A stretch of 64,000 nucleotides of DNA from Vibrio splendidus (GTDB lineage: Bacteria; Pseudomonadota; Gammaproteobacteria; Enterobacterales; Vibrionaceae). Position 1 is the first letter of the stretch. Every line of letters starts with the position of its first letter. Under the pieces are notes generated by a model. The model was given only the letters and a program-made list of their open reading frames with translations, did not search any database and was not told the DNA's origin. Of the stretch, positions 43,251 through 51,614 are shown piece after piece. The DNA lies in assembly GCF_003345295.1 (NCBI RefSeq), contig NZ_CP031055.1:1116001-1180000 (forward strand), written 5' to 3'. The translations under genes and the position numbers were made by a program.

Positions 43251-43276
43251 TTTAGTTATGTTATAACATAACTAAA
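43251..43276. promoter_or_regulatory. 26-base perfect palindrome, Zur-like, before the DUF1826 gene
   Basis: The dyad has centre GTTATGTTATAACATAAC flanked by TTTA and TAAA and is perfect over 26 bases. The centre is close to the alphaproteobacterial-type Zur box as I recall it (GATATGTTATAACATATC). It lies about 75 bases before the DUF1826 start and about 190 from yceI. Confidence 0.7.
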
Positions 43277-43349
43277 ATCCGACATTACTGTGAACGACGT
43301 TTGCAGTATTAAAAGAGAAACGATAAGCAAGCATCAAGGAGATGACGTA

Positions 43350-44066
43350 ATGAATGCCGTGTCAACCAAGCCTTTGATAACGAATAGTAATCAGCCACTT
43401 AACATTAGTTCCGTTGTGAGTATCAAGGATCAGGCGAATCATAATCCAGGACTTAGCGCTTCTGAGCAGCCAACGGTATTAGCGGATATCTACCAAAGCG
43501 ATATTAATATAGCGGTATGGCAGCGACAGTTTGATGAAGATTTAACTATGGCAATTAGTGAATTCATCGCCTCGAATCCTAGCTTCAGTAAGTCTATTAG
43601 CCTGTCACCAGACAACGCTTACGATAAATTGGAATTTGCTACCGACGGAACCGCTTCTAAAGCGTTATTAGAAAACATGACAGAGCTGGTGGATATGTTC
43701 TGTTGTTTGTTCGATCTTGAAGAAGTAGGGCTCCGTTTGGCGGTTCTGAATAAAGCGATGTGTCCTCGTTTTCATTTTGACCAAGTTCCTTGCCGCTTAG
43801 TGACAACCTATCACGGCGTTGCGACTCAATGGCTGCCAAACGAATCGGTCGACCGTTCTAAGCTTGGCCGTGGAAGTAACGGACAGCCTGATTCTATTTC
43901 TGGCCTGTACAGTGACGAGTCTGACATACAGAAAATGGCCAGTGGTGATGTTGCGTTATTAAAAGGGGAGCGTTGGAGTGGCAATGAAAATAGAGGCCTT
44001 GTTCACCGCTCACCAGTTACGTCATCAAATGAGACACGACTGTTGCTGACTCTAGATTTCGGTTAG
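43350..44066 (+). CDS. DUF1826 family protein
   Basis: 238 residues from the ATG at 43350, which has AAGGAG 8 bases upstream; the frame continues 20 codons further without signals. The DUF1826 core begins about residue 45 (NIAVWQRQFDEDLTMAISEFI) and includes CPRFHFDQVPCRLVTTYHGVATQWLPNE and LLKGERWSGNENRGLVHRSP, with conserved Cys/His residues that could hold a metal or make a dioxygenase-like site. The family is known for clustering with COG0523 GTPases and Zur-regulated genes, which fits the palindrome upstream. Biochemical role unknown. Confidence 0.85.
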   Translation: MNAVSTKPLITNSNQPLNISSVVSIKDQANHNPGLSASEQPTVLADIYQSDINIAVWQRQFDEDLTMAISEFIASNPSFSKSISLSPDNAYDKLEFATDGTASKALLENMTELVDMFCCLFDLEEVGLRLAVLNKAMCPRFHFDQVPCRLVTTYHGVATQWLPNESVDRSKLGRGSNGQPDSISGLYSDESDIQKMASGDVALLKGERWSGNENRGLVHRSPVTSSNETRLLLTLDFG

Positions 44067-44076
44067 TAAGCTTTTT

Positions 44077-44126
44077 ATGAGATGAGATGAGATGAGATGA
44101 GATGAGATGAGATGAGATGAGATGAG
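44077..44126. repeat. Pentamer tandem repeat
   Basis: ATGA followed by nine perfect GATGA units and a final G, starting 10 bases after the DUF1826 stop and running into the terminator hairpin. Confidence 0.95.
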
Positions 44127-44151
44127 CAAGCGGCTTAAATACGGCTTGCTC
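44124..44151 (+). terminator. Intrinsic terminator of the DUF1826 gene
   Basis: GAGCAAGC / GCTTGCTC perfect 8-base stem with a 12-base loop, then TTATT. Its first bases are part of the pentamer array. Confidence 0.65.
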
Positions 44152-44159
44152 TTATTCAT

Positions 44160-44519
44160 TTAAGCGAATACGCGGATGCGGTGGTTGTCTGGGTCAACTG
44201 CGAGGAAGTTAATGCCGTAAACGGACTCTTCTGGCGCTTGCCCAAACTGGATACCTTTTTCTTTCCATGCTTTATAGAGGTTTTCCAGTGTCTCTTTGTC
44301 AGCAAGAGGCATAGAAAGCTCAGTACCGCCACCCTTGATGTTACTTGCTGGTGTTAGAACGTCAGCCTGCTTGAGTGTTATTTTAACGTTGTTTGCAAAG
44401 TCTAGAACAGCAAAGGTCGGTGATAGAAGCTTTGGTTCGCAATCAAATGCTTTCGCATAAAAGCCCATGCTGCGGTGAATGTCAGTGACATAAAGAACAA
44501 ATGAATCGATGGTAAACAT
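44160..44519 (-). CDS. VOC family (glyoxalase/bleomycin resistance-like) protein
   Basis: 119 residues from the ATG at 44519 (AGGAG 6 bases upstream). One vicinal-oxygen-chelate module pair: FTIDSFVLYVTDIHRSMGFYAKAFDCEP, FAVLDFANNVKITL, GGGTELSMPLADKETLENLYKAWKEKGIQF, INFLAVDPDNHRIRVF. Such small proteins act as metal-dependent lyases, isomerases or drug-binding resistance proteins; the exact role cannot be read from the sequence. The divergent-direction neighbour 115 bases upstream is a WYL regulator on the same strand. Confidence 0.88.
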   Translation of the reverse strand: MFTIDSFVLYVTDIHRSMGFYAKAFDCEPKLLSPTFAVLDFANNVKITLKQADVLTPASNIKGGGTELSMPLADKETLENLYKAWKEKGIQFGQAPEESVYGINFLAVDPDNHRIRVFA

Positions 44520-44634
44520 AATAGCTCCTGAAATGTTCAATTGGATTTGCCGTGTTGGTTTCAGTTAACTCAGCTTTTGTCTTGAGCCCGATTTGGGACC
44601 ACGGCAATGTATCGAACCCCTGTGACATTTTTTG

Positions 44635-45336
44635 TCAGTAGTGAATCACTTTATCTGTAATGCCTTCTATGTTCTGCCAATCTTTGAGCAAGTCATGACG
44701 TGGGCGCTGATACTTTTCTTCTAGGATTTTCCATTCAGCCATTCTATCGAGCCTGAAATTACGATATGCACTTCGCGCTTCACACCAAGCGACCAAAACG
44801 TAGTGCTGTTCGAATAAGCCAATCAACATTGGCCAAACGATTCTTAAACTCACATTAGCTTTTGCGTCTGTGTAATGAATCTCAGCTTTACTCTGCTGCT
44901 TAATTGCTAGCTTGATATCTGACAGTTCGATGGTTAACTCTGCAACCTCAATGATTGAAGCAACACGCACAATGTCTTCATTGCGTTTGATCTGATGATC
45001 AGCAGGTAACACCGCTGAAATTTTGGCAATGGCATTTCTAGCCGATTCACTGAATTCCCCATTGGCTTGCTTGGCTACCCATTCAGCGCCAAGCCTTAAT
45101 GCTTCCAATTCTTCCGTTGAAAACATCATCGGAGGGAGAGTGAAGGTCGGTTTCAACTGATAGCCAACTCCTGCTTCACCATCAATTTCAGCACCTTGTG
45201 CTTGCAGCGTCACGATATCGCGATAAATGGTGCGAGTACTTACGTTCAGCTTGGAAGCCAGGTGACCAGCTGAAACTGGGTATTTATGACAACGCAGTAA
45301 TTGGAGTAGGTCAAAGAGACGTTGGCTTCGGGACAT
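44635..45336 (-). CDS. YafY-type HTH_11/WYL transcriptional regulator
   Basis: About 233 residues from the ATG at 45336, chosen because MSRSQRLFDLLQLLRCHKYPVSAGHLASKLNVSTRTIYRDIVTLQAQGAEIDGEAGVGYQL is the usual N-terminus of YafY-type regulators. The WYL domain (about 135-210; EIHYTDAKANVSLRIVWPMLIGLFEQHYVLVAWCEARSAYRNFRLDRM) senses a ligand, often nucleic-acid-like. Starts at 45354 or 45399 are open but have no ribosome binding site. It probably controls the VOC gene downstream on the same strand. Confidence 0.88.
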   Translation of the reverse strand: MSRSQRLFDLLQLLRCHKYPVSAGHLASKLNVSTRTIYRDIVTLQAQGAEIDGEAGVGYQLKPTFTLPPMMFSTEELEALRLGAEWVAKQANGEFSESARNAIAKISAVLPADHQIKRNEDIVRVASIIEVAELTIELSDIKLAIKQQSKAEIHYTDAKANVSLRIVWPMLIGLFEQHYVLVAWCEARSAYRNFRLDRMAEWKILEEKYQRPRHDLLKDWQNIEGITDKVIHY

Positions 45337-45457
45337 GGAAAACTCGGATTGCATAAAGACAATTAAGATTAATACATCGAAAAATATAACTCTATCCATA
45401 ATCCATTATAATTTAACGGGTGTTTTCATCTGGAATTTGAGCCAATGTTTCGTCGCA

Positions 45458-45886
45458 TTATATTTGCGAAACTATTTTTTTAAGTAGGCGGCTCATCTCT
45501 TTTCGTTCATCTGGCTCCAATATACCTAAATATTCTTGATTGATATGAACGGGAATTGGCAAAAGCTCTCTTCGGATAGCGCGCCCGTCCTCTGTTAAAT
45601 AAATATTGAACGAACGACGACTATTTGGGTCGAGTCGTCGTTCAATCAAACCAAGACGTTCGAGCTTATCCAAGGTTCGAGTCGTGGTCGAATTTTCTAC
45701 TTTAGATTTCCTAGCGATTGCTCGTTGAGTTATTCCTTCTTTTTCCCACAAACACATTAAGGTAGGCCAGAGAGCGTTCGTTAATCCGTGTTTTCTAAGT
45801 TCCGAGTCGAATGTCTTCGCTGCATCGTGTGCAATTACATGGATCAACCAACTAGCAGTTTGCTGTCTATTAAACACTTCATTCAT
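45458..45886 (-). CDS. MarR family regulator
   Basis: 142 residues from the ATG at 45886 (AGGAA 9 bases upstream). MarR winged helix: GLTNALWPTLMCLWEKEGITQRAIARKSKVENSTTTRTLDKLERLGLIERRLDPNSRRSFNIYLTEDGRAI. It follows the cytochrome b561 gene with a 35-base gap on the same strand. The large perfect palindrome upstream of that operon is its likely operator. Effector unknown. Confidence 0.9.
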   Translation of the reverse strand: MNEVFNRQQTASWLIHVIAHDAAKTFDSELRKHGLTNALWPTLMCLWEKEGITQRAIARKSKVENSTTTRTLDKLERLGLIERRLDPNSRRSFNIYLTEDGRAIRRELLPIPVHINQEYLGILEPDERKEMSRLLKKIVSQI

Positions 45887-45923
45887 TGATTCGTTCCTAT
45901 GCTCCAAATTAAATCGGTTAAAT

Positions 45924-46547
45924 TTATGCCAATGCAACCAGAATAACGGTAAACATTGCAGCTAAAGCAAGTACAAACAACGCACGCCATTGCGATACAA
46001 ACGCTACGCTTCCATTAAATTGGATTTGTGTTTGAAAGCCTGTGATCATCGCCCAAGTTAATGGTTTTGAACGTAATTTATAGAAAAGAACGGCAAAGAC
46101 GTGTACACCAACCAGAGTAGGAAGAACTTTTATCATGGCAAGGTGAACGTTTTCTAATACCGAAAACACGGAGTCATTCAACCAAATATTTGCATAGGGC
46201 AAGTGGTCAAGAAATCCAGCTAAGGCTAAACCTGAGACACACTGAAGAACTAAAGCCAGTAGCAGTGTTACAACCATCCAACCACCTGCAGGGTTATGAC
46301 CCGGCTTTGTTTTTTCTTTGCCTTGTAGATAGTGAATAACCGATCTTGGTGAACGTAGAAATTGTCTGAATCGGCTTGTTTCACTGCCAACCCAACCCCA
46401 AATCAATCGCCAAATGATCAATGTCATGAGTGCCAACCCCAGTTGAATATGGGGTCCATTACCAGAAATACCCGATGCCATTAAACCTATAAAAAGCGCG
46501 GCTTGAGCCCAGTGATATAGGCGAGTTGATAGATCCCAAATTTTCAT
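45924..46547 (-). CDS. Cytochrome b561 family membrane protein
   Basis: 207 residues with four main membrane helices and a fifth at the C-terminus. KIWDLSTRLYHWAQAALFIGLMASG provides the first haem-ligand His of the Ni-hydrogenase-type cytochrome b family; GHNPAGGWMVVTLLLALVLQCVSG and VHLAMIKVLPTLVGVHVFAVLFYKL provide others. It moves electrons between the quinone pool and soluble cytochromes. A cytochrome c'-like gene is transcribed divergently, making an electron-transfer pair likely. Confidence 0.9.
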   Translation of the reverse strand: MKIWDLSTRLYHWAQAALFIGLMASGISGNGPHIQLGLALMTLIIWRLIWGWVGSETSRFRQFLRSPRSVIHYLQGKEKTKPGHNPAGGWMVVTLLLALVLQCVSGLALAGFLDHLPYANIWLNDSVFSVLENVHLAMIKVLPTLVGVHVFAVLFYKLRSKPLTWAMITGFQTQIQFNGSVAFVSQWRALFVLALAAMFTVILVALA

Positions 46548-46597
46548 AACTTCATTCTCTCTACTGTGTTTGTTTATTTAATATATATTCCATTTGC

Positions 46598-46649
46598 ATT
46601 AATTTACACAACAATAGTTGCAACCGCAACTATTGTTGTGTAAATTAAT
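46598..46649. promoter_or_regulatory. 52-base perfect inverted repeat (24-base arms)
   Basis: Left arm 46598-46621 and right arm 46626-46649 are perfect reverse complements; the spacer is AACC. The inner part is ATAGTTGC-AACC-GCAACTAT, and the outer part TTTACACAACA / TGTTGTGTAAA may be a second binding half. It is centred in the divergent gap between cytochrome b561 and cytochrome c' genes and is the likely MarR operator. Confidence 0.9.
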
Positions 46650-46740
46650 CCCGTCAGAGAAAAACGGAACATCGAAACGAATCATCGATTTCTGTATCGA
46701 AACCAAATAGAAAAGCTATACGAAGCGAAGAGAGAGCAAT

Positions 46741-47247
46741 ATGAACAAGAGAATGATGCACAAGAGATTGGTGAGCCTACTGTGTACTACAACCGTTTTA
46801 CTGAGTACCCACGCTTTGGCCTCACAAGGCGATGCTAGTCAAGGTCATGCAAGTGAAAGTAATTCTTCACAAGATCATTCAAACCAAATTGAGCAGCGCC
46901 AACACACATTTACACAAGTTGAAACCTTAGTCGAGAAGGCCAATGACACTTTGGATGGCGATGATACTCATTGGCAGACGCTCGAAGACACGAGCTTTGA
47001 GCTAACAACTCACAGTCAGGCGTTATTGACGTCATTTCCGTTGGGCAGCCAAGAGGGGAGTAAAGCAAAAGAGAGTGTTTGGAGTGACCCTGAAAAATTC
47101 AATCGTCTCCTAACGCAAATGGATCAGGGTTTTCAGGAACTTTACCAAGGTAGTCAACAAGGTGATGCATCACTAGCGGAATCAGGATTAGAAGCAGCGC
47201 AAGATACTTGCAAAAGTTGCCATCGCTCATACCGCTCTCGTTGGTAG
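46741..47247 (+). CDS. Cytochrome c'-type monohaem cytochrome
   Basis: 168 residues: signal peptide to about residue 27 (HALA), a Ser/Gln/His-rich linker, then a helical bundle ending with CKSCHRSYRSRW. The single CxxCH at the very C-terminus is the hallmark of cytochromes c' and c556, periplasmic proteins that bind NO or transfer electrons. Many copies of the family include a b561 partner, as found divergently here. GAGAG lies 5 bases before the ATG. Confidence 0.9.
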   Translation: MNKRMMHKRLVSLLCTTTVLLSTHALASQGDASQGHASESNSSQDHSNQIEQRQHTFTQVETLVEKANDTLDGDDTHWQTLEDTSFELTTHSQALLTSFPLGSQEGSKAKESVWSDPEKFNRLLTQMDQGFQELYQGSQQGDASLAESGLEAAQDTCKSCHRSYRSRW

Positions 47248-47339
47248 CGTTGTTTTAACAATTCAACCAACTCGACCAGTTAAATTTAATTAATTACATC
47301 TTTATCAGCCAAACCTAATCAGCCCAAAAGGAACAAAAC

Positions 47340-48011
47340 ATGAAAACTATTACATTTACCGCATTTGCAGCTTCAATCTTATTTTCTACCTTTACCAGCG
47401 CAGCAGACTATGCCGTTGAACTGGAGTGGAATACAAACAACTTAGAACAAGTCCTCGACAATATGCCGGAACAAAAAGCTGAATTCAGTAAGCTGATTGA
47501 CCAAGGCGAGATAAAAGATATGTATGTATCGCATAGTGAGATTGATAGCCGTTCGGTGCAGTTACTGCGTTTTGTTATTGAAGCGAATGACTCACAACAG
47601 GTCCAAGCCAAATTGGCTCACCTACCTCTTTATAAGAAAGATTTGGTTAAAATTGCCAAAATTATTCCGCTAGGCTCAAAGTGGTTAGACAATACGCCAG
47701 ACTACAATAACTACGGCGTCACAATTACATGGAAGCAGGGAATTGAAGCCCTTGAAATAGATCGTGTGCTTAGCATTGATTTACAAAGAGTGATCAGTCT
47801 CAACCAAGCTGGGCTTGTGACATCCTCATATCTTGATACGCAAAAACTTGAGAACAATGTTGTTCGACCTGTGTATTCGGTTTCTTTTATTGTTAAGGAT
47901 GCGCAGCATGCAAAAGAGCTAAGTCACCAATTTGAAGCTGTTACGTTGGGGTATGCTGATGTGAATGTTCAATATTTGGGTTACAAGCTTTCTTTGACGA
48001 ATAACAAATAA
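47340..48011 (+). CDS. Periplasmic protein with two related ferredoxin-like halves, unknown function
   Basis: 223 residues with a signal peptide (SAAD near residue 22). Residues about 24-115 and 125-220 look like tandem copies of one fold: each begins with a YxVxxxW strand (YAVELEW, YGVTITW), has a helix, then a strand with SSY/VSHS, and ends near G-K-W/L or GYKL. This resembles dimeric alpha-beta barrels such as YCII or muconolactone-isomerase-like proteins, but exported. I recognise no named family. The gene follows the cytochrome c' gene by 92 bases and probably belongs to the same unit. Confidence 0.75.
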   Translation: MKTITFTAFAASILFSTFTSAADYAVELEWNTNNLEQVLDNMPEQKAEFSKLIDQGEIKDMYVSHSEIDSRSVQLLRFVIEANDSQQVQAKLAHLPLYKKDLVKIAKIIPLGSKWLDNTPDYNNYGVTITWKQGIEALEIDRVLSIDLQRVISLNQAGLVTSSYLDTQKLENNVVRPVYSVSFIVKDAQHAKELSHQFEAVTLGYADVNVQYLGYKLSLTNNK

Positions 48012-48075
48012 TAGTTGCTGATTGAGTGCTGATTATTAACGAATAACCCTAATTATTGATAACAGCACCAAACTT

Positions 48076-48131
48076 ACTCAGATACTCAGATACTCAGATA
48101 CTCAGATACTCAGATACTCAGATACTCAGAT
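48076..48131. repeat. 7-copy octamer tandem repeat
   Basis: Seven perfect ACTCAGAT units in a row, 40 bases before the start of the next gene, within the transcript leader or promoter of that gene. Confidence 0.97.
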
Positions 48132-48170
48132 AAATAGACAGACAAGCAAACAAATATAAAAGCGGACAGT

Positions 48171-48653
48171 ATGAATAATCGATTGATCAATTTTCTAAAC
48201 GAAATCGGCACCATCATGTATGTGGGCGGTATTTTTTCTCACATTGTAATCGGCGCTACGCTAGGCCACGAAACTGCCGAAACGGCTTACCATGTTGGTA
48301 CTTATAAAGAGTTGAGTGCATATATTCTGATTTTACCAGGGTTAGCATTAAAGTTGTTTGCTGATTTATATTGTTACTTTTCTACAAAACAGAAGCCTAA
48401 CTGGTTAAAAATGAAACTTGTGATGTTAGCGTTTTTGAGCGTCAATGCATTCGTGTTCTTGGTGCCGATGATGCCTGAAATGGTAGAGCTTGCTAAAGCA
48501 TCAATACCTCAAGGAAAGGTAAGCCAAGCGTACCTAGACAAAGCTAAAATTGAAGAGCTGATCGGTATGTCTAATGCGCTTCCGCTGCTTGCAGAGTTAG
48601 TACTAGGTTCATTCAAACCGAAGCTATTTGGTGAAAGAAAAATCAAAAGCTAG
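48171..48653 (+). CDS. Four-helix membrane protein, hypothetical
   Basis: 160 residues with about four membrane helices: EIGTIMYVGGIFSHIVIGATLG, ELSAYILILPGLALKLFADLYCYF, LVMLAFLSVNAFVFLVPMMPEM and a weaker one near NALPLLAELVLGSF. His residues in the first helix and near HETAETAYHVGT could bind haem, reminiscent of DUF2269-like quinone or haem membrane proteins, but this is not certain. It follows the cytochrome c' group, so a redox role is possible. The octamer array just upstream may vary its expression. Confidence 0.7.
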   Translation: MNNRLINFLNEIGTIMYVGGIFSHIVIGATLGHETAETAYHVGTYKELSAYILILPGLALKLFADLYCYFSTKQKPNWLKMKLVMLAFLSVNAFVFLVPMMPEMVELAKASIPQGKVSQAYLDKAKIEELIGMSNALPLLAELVLGSFKPKLFGERKIKS

Positions 48654-48789
48654 AAAGTGAATTTTTCAACACCTCACCTATTTAAAGTCTCAATTTGTAG
48701 AGGTTATTAGTTTTCAATAAGTAATCTAAGTGTTCGGATATTAATATTGACCAGACAAGAAATTATATTTAGTCAATGTCAGTAGGAAT

Positions 48790-48826
48790 AAAGAGGACTG
48801 AACGTCATACGTTGGGTCCTTTTTTA
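48790..48826 (+). terminator. Possible intrinsic terminator
   Basis: AGGAC-TG-AACG paired with CGTT-GG-GTCCT, an imperfect stem followed by TTTTTT, 135 bases after the membrane protein stop. The rest of the 48654-49091 gap holds nothing recognised other than the presumed MCP promoter. Confidence 0.5.
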
Positions 48827-49091
48827 TTTGATGTATCAAGCGTACTGAGAAAATAGAACGCATTCGATAAGTCATCCCCACGAGAGATTGTCAGAAATGA
48901 TTTATTGAGGAGTGGCGGGCTATTTACTCCATGAATATGCCACTGTACGTGCCCTCGTTCACACATATCAATAATTCAATCCTCTGATTGGTTCTATTAT
49001 TTATTTTAAAGCGTAAAATATATTCAGCTTGCAACCGTCTTGGTAACAAATTTGTCGCCACGGTTTTTTACTTCCAAATTATAGGTTTCCT

Positions 49092-50978
49092 ATGTTCAAG
49101 AAACTCTCGCTTAAAAATAAGCTAGCGATATCAGCTAGTATGGCCATCATCCTGGGGGGGATTTTGGTTGAGGCCCTTTCTTTTCGTGCTTCACTGCAAA
49201 GGTTGGATATTGAAGTTGAACAGCGCTTAGAGGGCGCATCGGCTTCGTACAATCAATATGTATCGGATTGGATCTTATCCAAAGAGCGTGCGCTTACTTC
49301 TCTTTCGAAAGAGTCCAAGCAAGACAGCTTGGTGACTCATCTAAAACAGGTTCGTGACTCGGCCTCTTTTGATAATGTCTTCTTGGCATTTCCTGATGGT
49401 TCGCAAAAGAACGCGAACGGAGTAGTACTGCCGCCGGGTAATGATGATCCCCGTTTATGGGGTTGGTACACCAATGCGGTAGCGAACCCAAGTAAGGTGT
49501 TCATGGATAACCCAACGGTTGCTGCAGCAACTGGGGCGAACGTTGTTTCATTAGGAACAGCAATGCAACTGCATGGGCAACAGGTTGTGTTGGGTGCTGA
49601 TGTAGAAATTACAGACATCTTAAACAGTCTAGAGCAGGTGATTCTTCCAGGTGAAGGTTACATGTTCATCGCGACCAACAAAGGCACGGTTTACACGCAC
49701 CCTGACACTAAGTTACTGAACAAGAATATCAGTTCACTTGGGTTAAATTTCTCCGATGTACAAAAGGCTCTGACTAGCGGTAAAGACACTTCTATCGAAC
49801 TGAATGGCAGCGACTATGTTCTGTACGCACGTGCTATTGACGGAACGAGCCTGATTACAGTTAGTGTTGTTAATCATGACTCTCTGGTTGCACCGTTATT
49901 TGATGCAGTGATTGGTCAAGTTTTGGCTACACTGCTGGTCGTTATTGTATGTACCATACTGTTTAACGTTTTGTGTACGATTCTATTCCGTCCGTTGAAC
50001 CACGTATCTCAAGCATTGGCGCAAATCGCGAATGGTAGTGGTGATTTAACTCAACGTATTCATGTAGAAAACCAAGATGAAGTGGGCGAGTTGGCTCATA
50101 ACTTCAATACCTTTGTTGGAAGCTTACAGCAGTTGATTGGCCATATCCGTGGGCAGTCAGAACAGCTAAATAGCCAGTCAGAGCAAAGTACTCAACGTGC
50201 GAACCGTTCTGTGGACGAGCTTAATCATCAACAGCAAGAAATCACAATGGTGGCAACGGCTGTAACGGAAATGGCCTGTGCAACTCAAGAGATTGCATCG
50301 CATGCCGAGCAAACAGCAAAAGCGGCACAAGACTCAGCGACAAGCACTAACAGTGGTCACGCTCTGGTAGTCGACACTAAAGGTTCGATTAATAACTTGG
50401 CCAATGAAGTGAACGAAGCGGGTAACGTGATCAGCGAACTTAACAAGCACGCTCAAGAGATCTCAACAGTATTAGCGACAATCCAAGGCATTGCAGAGCA
50501 AACCAACTTGCTTGCTTTGAATGCGGCGATTGAAGCGGCCCGTGCTGGTGAACAAGGTCGTGGCTTTGCTGTGGTTGCTGATGAAGTACGTGTGCTTTCG
50601 CAGCGTACCCACTCTTCAACGGAAGAGATAAAATCAACCATTGATATTCTGCAGCGCACAACGGCGCAAGCGGTTGAGCTGATGGAGAGCAGTTCTAAAC
50701 TGGCGATACATTCAGTAGAAGATGCAGACAGAGCTTCGCATGCGCTTGAAGAGATCAACACGGCGGTTGCTTTGATCAGCGATATGGCGACTCAAATTGC
50801 GACGGCTGCTGAAGAGCAAACACACGTGACGGGTGAAATTACCCAGAACATTACGACCATTAAAGATGTCACTGACCACTTAGTTGTGGGTGCTCAGGAC
50901 AGTTTAACTGAGTCGAACGAACTTAAGAGTCAAGCCGCTGGCTTAAGTGACAAAGTGGCGACTTTTAAGCTTGCTTAA
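49092..50978 (+). CDS. Methyl-accepting chemotaxis protein with dCache sensor
   Basis: 628 residues: membrane helix at about 12-30, periplasmic dCache_1-type domain at about 35-270 (DNVFLAFPDGSQ, DDPRLWGWYTNAVANP, LGADVEITDIL, GYMFIATNKGTVYTHPD), second helix at about 273-298, HAMP at about 299-352 and the kinase-control coiled coil with the signature IQGIAEQTNLLALNAAIEAA followed by RAGEQGRGFAVVADEVR. It senses a small periplasmic ligand and signals through CheW/CheA to the flagella. Ligand cannot be read off; dCache receptors often bind amino acids or related molecules. Monocistronic. Confidence 0.95.
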   Translation: MFKKLSLKNKLAISASMAIILGGILVEALSFRASLQRLDIEVEQRLEGASASYNQYVSDWILSKERALTSLSKESKQDSLVTHLKQVRDSASFDNVFLAFPDGSQKNANGVVLPPGNDDPRLWGWYTNAVANPSKVFMDNPTVAAATGANVVSLGTAMQLHGQQVVLGADVEITDILNSLEQVILPGEGYMFIATNKGTVYTHPDTKLLNKNISSLGLNFSDVQKALTSGKDTSIELNGSDYVLYARAIDGTSLITVSVVNHDSLVAPLFDAVIGQVLATLLVVIVCTILFNVLCTILFRPLNHVSQALAQIANGSGDLTQRIHVENQDEVGELAHNFNTFVGSLQQLIGHIRGQSEQLNSQSEQSTQRANRSVDELNHQQQEITMVATAVTEMACATQEIASHAEQTAKAAQDSATSTNSGHALVVDTKGSINNLANEVNEAGNVISELNKHAQEISTVLATIQGIAEQTNLLALNAAIEAARAGEQGRGFAVVADEVRVLSQRTHSSTEEIKSTIDILQRTTAQAVELMESSSKLAIHSVEDADRASHALEEINTAVALISDMATQIATAAEEQTHVTGEITQNITTIKDVTDHLVVGAQDSLTESNELKSQAAGLSDKVATFKLA

Positions 50979-51029
50979 CTGGTTTACTCACTGATGCCTG
51001 ATCAGTGAGTGCGCGGTAAGCAATAAGCC

Positions 51030-51058
51030 AAAGCGACGTACATTACGTCGCTTTTTTT
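51030..51058 (+). terminator. Intrinsic terminator of the MCP gene
   Basis: AAAGCGACGT / ACGTCGCTTT with a short loop and seven T. A second perfect 10-base hairpin ACTCACTGAT / ATCAGTGAGT lies at 50986-51010 just after the stop. Confidence 0.9.
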
Positions 51059-51084
51059 GTGTCTGTGAACAATAGAATTCTTTA

Positions 51085-51486
51085 CTAATCCGCTTCTGAA
51101 AATTCTCTAAGCGCACTCATTGCGGCTTCAGCTTTGTCTTTTTGAACGAAGATATGATCGTGATAATAGCCTGCAATCACATTGGCACTAATGCCGTATG
51201 AGCCAAGTTTAGTCGCAAAAGCAGCCGTTAATCCAACCGCTTCGAGGCTCGAATGTACCGATAAAGTGATCAGGCCAAATACACCGTCGAAGTCTAGTTG
51301 AGCTTTGGTCGCAACTTCTTCTTTCAGAACCAGTGTTAAGCCTTCTTTTTCACGAAAGGTCGCTACTGGGTCGAGTTGAACATAATCTGCCAATCCCCCG
51401 TCTACAGTACAAAAAACGTAATCACCTTCAATGAGCTCTGGTGACATGGACTTTAGCAGAATGTTTAAATCGGTAATGGCGGTCAT
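51085..51486 (-). CDS. ACT domain-containing protein
   Basis: 133 residues from the ATG at 51486 (GGGAAA upstream); 18 further codons are open. Two ACT-like halves: DLNILLKSMSPELIEGDYVFCTVDGG...DPVATFREKEGLTLVLKEEVA and FGLITLSVHSSLEAVGLTAAFATKLGSYGISANVIAGYYHDHIFVQ. The family (COG3602-like) is a small cytoplasmic amino-acid-binding protein of unknown role. It is convergent with the MCP gene. Confidence 0.88.
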   Translation of the reverse strand: MTAITDLNILLKSMSPELIEGDYVFCTVDGGLADYVQLDPVATFREKEGLTLVLKEEVATKAQLDFDGVFGLITLSVHSSLEAVGLTAAFATKLGSYGISANVIAGYYHDHIFVQKDKAEAAMSALREFSEAD

Positions 51487-51614
51487 CGTCTTTTTCCCTG
51501 CGTAATCGCGTTTGTTTATGGTGTTGGATAATGCAGCCAAGATAGAATTTAGCTTTGCATAAGTAAAATTAATAATACTTATTCCACATCAGTATCGTTA
51601 ATGAGAGAGTTTAT

